A stretch of DNA of 15,379 nt from an uncultured Clostridia bacterium (GTDB lineage: Bacteria > Bacillota > Clostridia > Christensenellales > UBA1242), in NCBI GenBank assembly GCA_944372745.1, contig CALWAB010000019.1, forward strand, positions 1-15,379, in the 5' to 3' direction. The position numbers and the translations under genes were made by a program. This document shows, piece after piece, positions 14,726 through 15,379 of this stretch. The notes beneath the pieces are model-generated. The model saw only the letters and a program-made list of their open reading frames with translations. It was not told the DNA's origin and searched no databases. The stretch's first letter is position 1. Each line of letters opens with the position of its first letter.

Positions 14726-15040
14726 ATGAATTTAAGTATGTTTCAAATGTTAGCAGACGGACCATTACCAAATTGGGTAACATCTTCGTTTCCTATTATA
14801 CAAATAATATTAGTATCTATTATTGCTTTATGTGCTATTGCGCTTATAGTACTAGTATTCTGCCAAGAATCAAACTCTAATGGGCTAGGTTCATTGGGTG
14901 GAGCAGAAAATAGTTTTTATTCTCAAAATAAAGGCAATTCACGTGAAGGCAGATTAAAGAAATGGACTTATATTTTAGCAGGTATAATTTTTGTATTGAG
15001 CGTATTATATTTTATTTCTTTTGCTATTTATCACGGTTAA
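14726..15040 (+). CDS. secG: Preprotein translocase subunit SecG
   Basis: SecG is the small accessory subunit of the SecYEG channel. The first membrane helix lies at about residues 24-48 (IIQIILVSIIALCAIALIVLVF). The typical cytoplasmic loop follows, with QESNSNGLGSLGGAENSFY, and then the second helix at about 82-101. The first helix is preceded by about 20 extra residues (MNLSMFQMLADGPLPNWVTS). At 104 residues it is a little longer than most Firmicutes SecG proteins (75-85). It has its own promoter and terminator and lies upstream of a probable rnr gene, the common secG-rnr order. Confidence 0.92.
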   Translation: MNLSMFQMLADGPLPNWVTSSFPIIQIILVSIIALCAIALIVLVFCQESNSNGLGSLGGAENSFYSQNKGNSREGRLKKWTYILAGIIFVLSVLYFISFAIYHG

Positions 15041-15068
15041 AAAGCATCCTTAATGGATGTTTTTTTGT
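15041..15068 (+). terminator. Terminator of secG
   Basis: The stem AAAGCATCC/GGATGTTTT (15041-15049 with 15055-15063, one G-T pair) encloses the loop TTAAT and is followed by a T run. It begins at the base after the secG stop codon. Confidence 0.82.
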
Positions 15069-15136
15069 TTTTAATTTTATTTAAATGTAAATTTTGTATA
15101 AATTATATATAAAATTAATTATGTTTGTTAATCTTA

Positions 15137-15165
15137 TTGATTTTTAGTAAAAAGTTTAGTACAAT
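15137..15165 (+). promoter_or_regulatory. Promoter of the probable rnr gene
   Basis: TTGATT (15137-15142), a 17-bp spacer and TACAAT (15160-15165) predict a start near 15172, about 11 nt before the ATG, with the AAGGA ribosome site close to the 5' end. Confidence 0.55.
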
Positions 15166-15182
15166 ATAAAAAAGGATTAATT

Positions 15183-15379
15183 ATGGAAAAACAAAAAATT
15201 ATTGATATTTATAAAAAACAGAAAGCAAATGGTATTTGTACATTTCAGACTTTATCTAACGCAGTTGCATATGCTTTAGATTTAGACAAAGATGCTGTAG
15301 AATATCAAGTAAATTCGCTTATAGAAAATGGCGATTTAGTAGTTGATTTAAATTCTAAATTTTTAAGTACACCGCAGGA
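15183..15379 (+). CDS. rnr: N-terminal fragment, probably ribonuclease R (winged-helix domain)
   Basis: The gene runs off the window after 65 codons. It opens MEKQKIIDIYKKQKANGICT and contains helix-turn-helix-like spacing, then VEYQVNSLIENGDLVVDLNSK, the helix plus beta-wing pattern of the winged-helix domain that begins many RNase R proteins. RNase R is a processive 3'-5' exoribonuclease that degrades structured RNA and defective messages with the tmRNA system. The position just behind secG is the usual one for rnr in Firmicutes, and that context carries most of the call. The catalytic RNB domain is outside the window, so another winged-helix protein remains possible. Confidence 0.6.
   Translation, partial: MEKQKIIDIYKKQKANGICTFQTLSNAVAYALDLDKDAVEYQVNSLIENGDLVVDLNSKFLSTPQ

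Overview
The window comes from an AT-rich, Gram-positive-type genome using the standard code, most likely an endospore-forming member of the Firmicutes (Clostridia or a related gut lineage). Four things point there: a SpoIIE phosphatase, a large Bacillus-type SRP RNA with an Alu domain, AGGAG-type ribosome binding sites with TTGACA/TATAAT-like promoters, and the gene orders lspA-rluD, tig-clpP-clpX and secG-rnr. I cannot name a species.

Left part (1-6230, all + strand): a terminator hairpin of an upstream unit, then lspA (prolipoprotein signal peptidase with an unusual hydrophilic N-terminal extension and an apparently leaderless start) overlapping rluD. Two small membrane proteins of unknown function follow from their own promoter. 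Next comes the protein quality-control cluster tig-clpP-clpX, with 14-bp gaps. Directly after clpX lies a decayed gene, broken by several frameshifts and stops, ending at a strong terminator.

Middle part (6195-10640): a minus-strand RNA unit encodes the large SRP RNA directly abutting a tRNA-Gly(CCC), with one promoter in front and a bidirectional terminator behind. The SRP RNA tip lacks the usual GGAA tetraloop. Divergent from it, a + strand unit encodes a 1169-residue cytoplasmic-looking protein with three tandem 54-residue repeats, plus an 86-residue helical partner. I recognise neither, and this pair is the least explained part of the window.

Right part (10640-15379, + strand): a two-gene unit encodes a CBS-domain protein whose N-terminus carries an R-x4-H motif of HEPN type, followed by a stand-alone RluA-family pseudouridine synthase. 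Then come spoIIE (again with a -10 box so close to the ATG that the mRNA looks leaderless), secG, and the first 65 codons of a gene that by position and fold pattern is probably rnr (RNase R). Strong hairpin terminators separate most units. No mobile element, CRISPR array, prophage or restriction system is visible.
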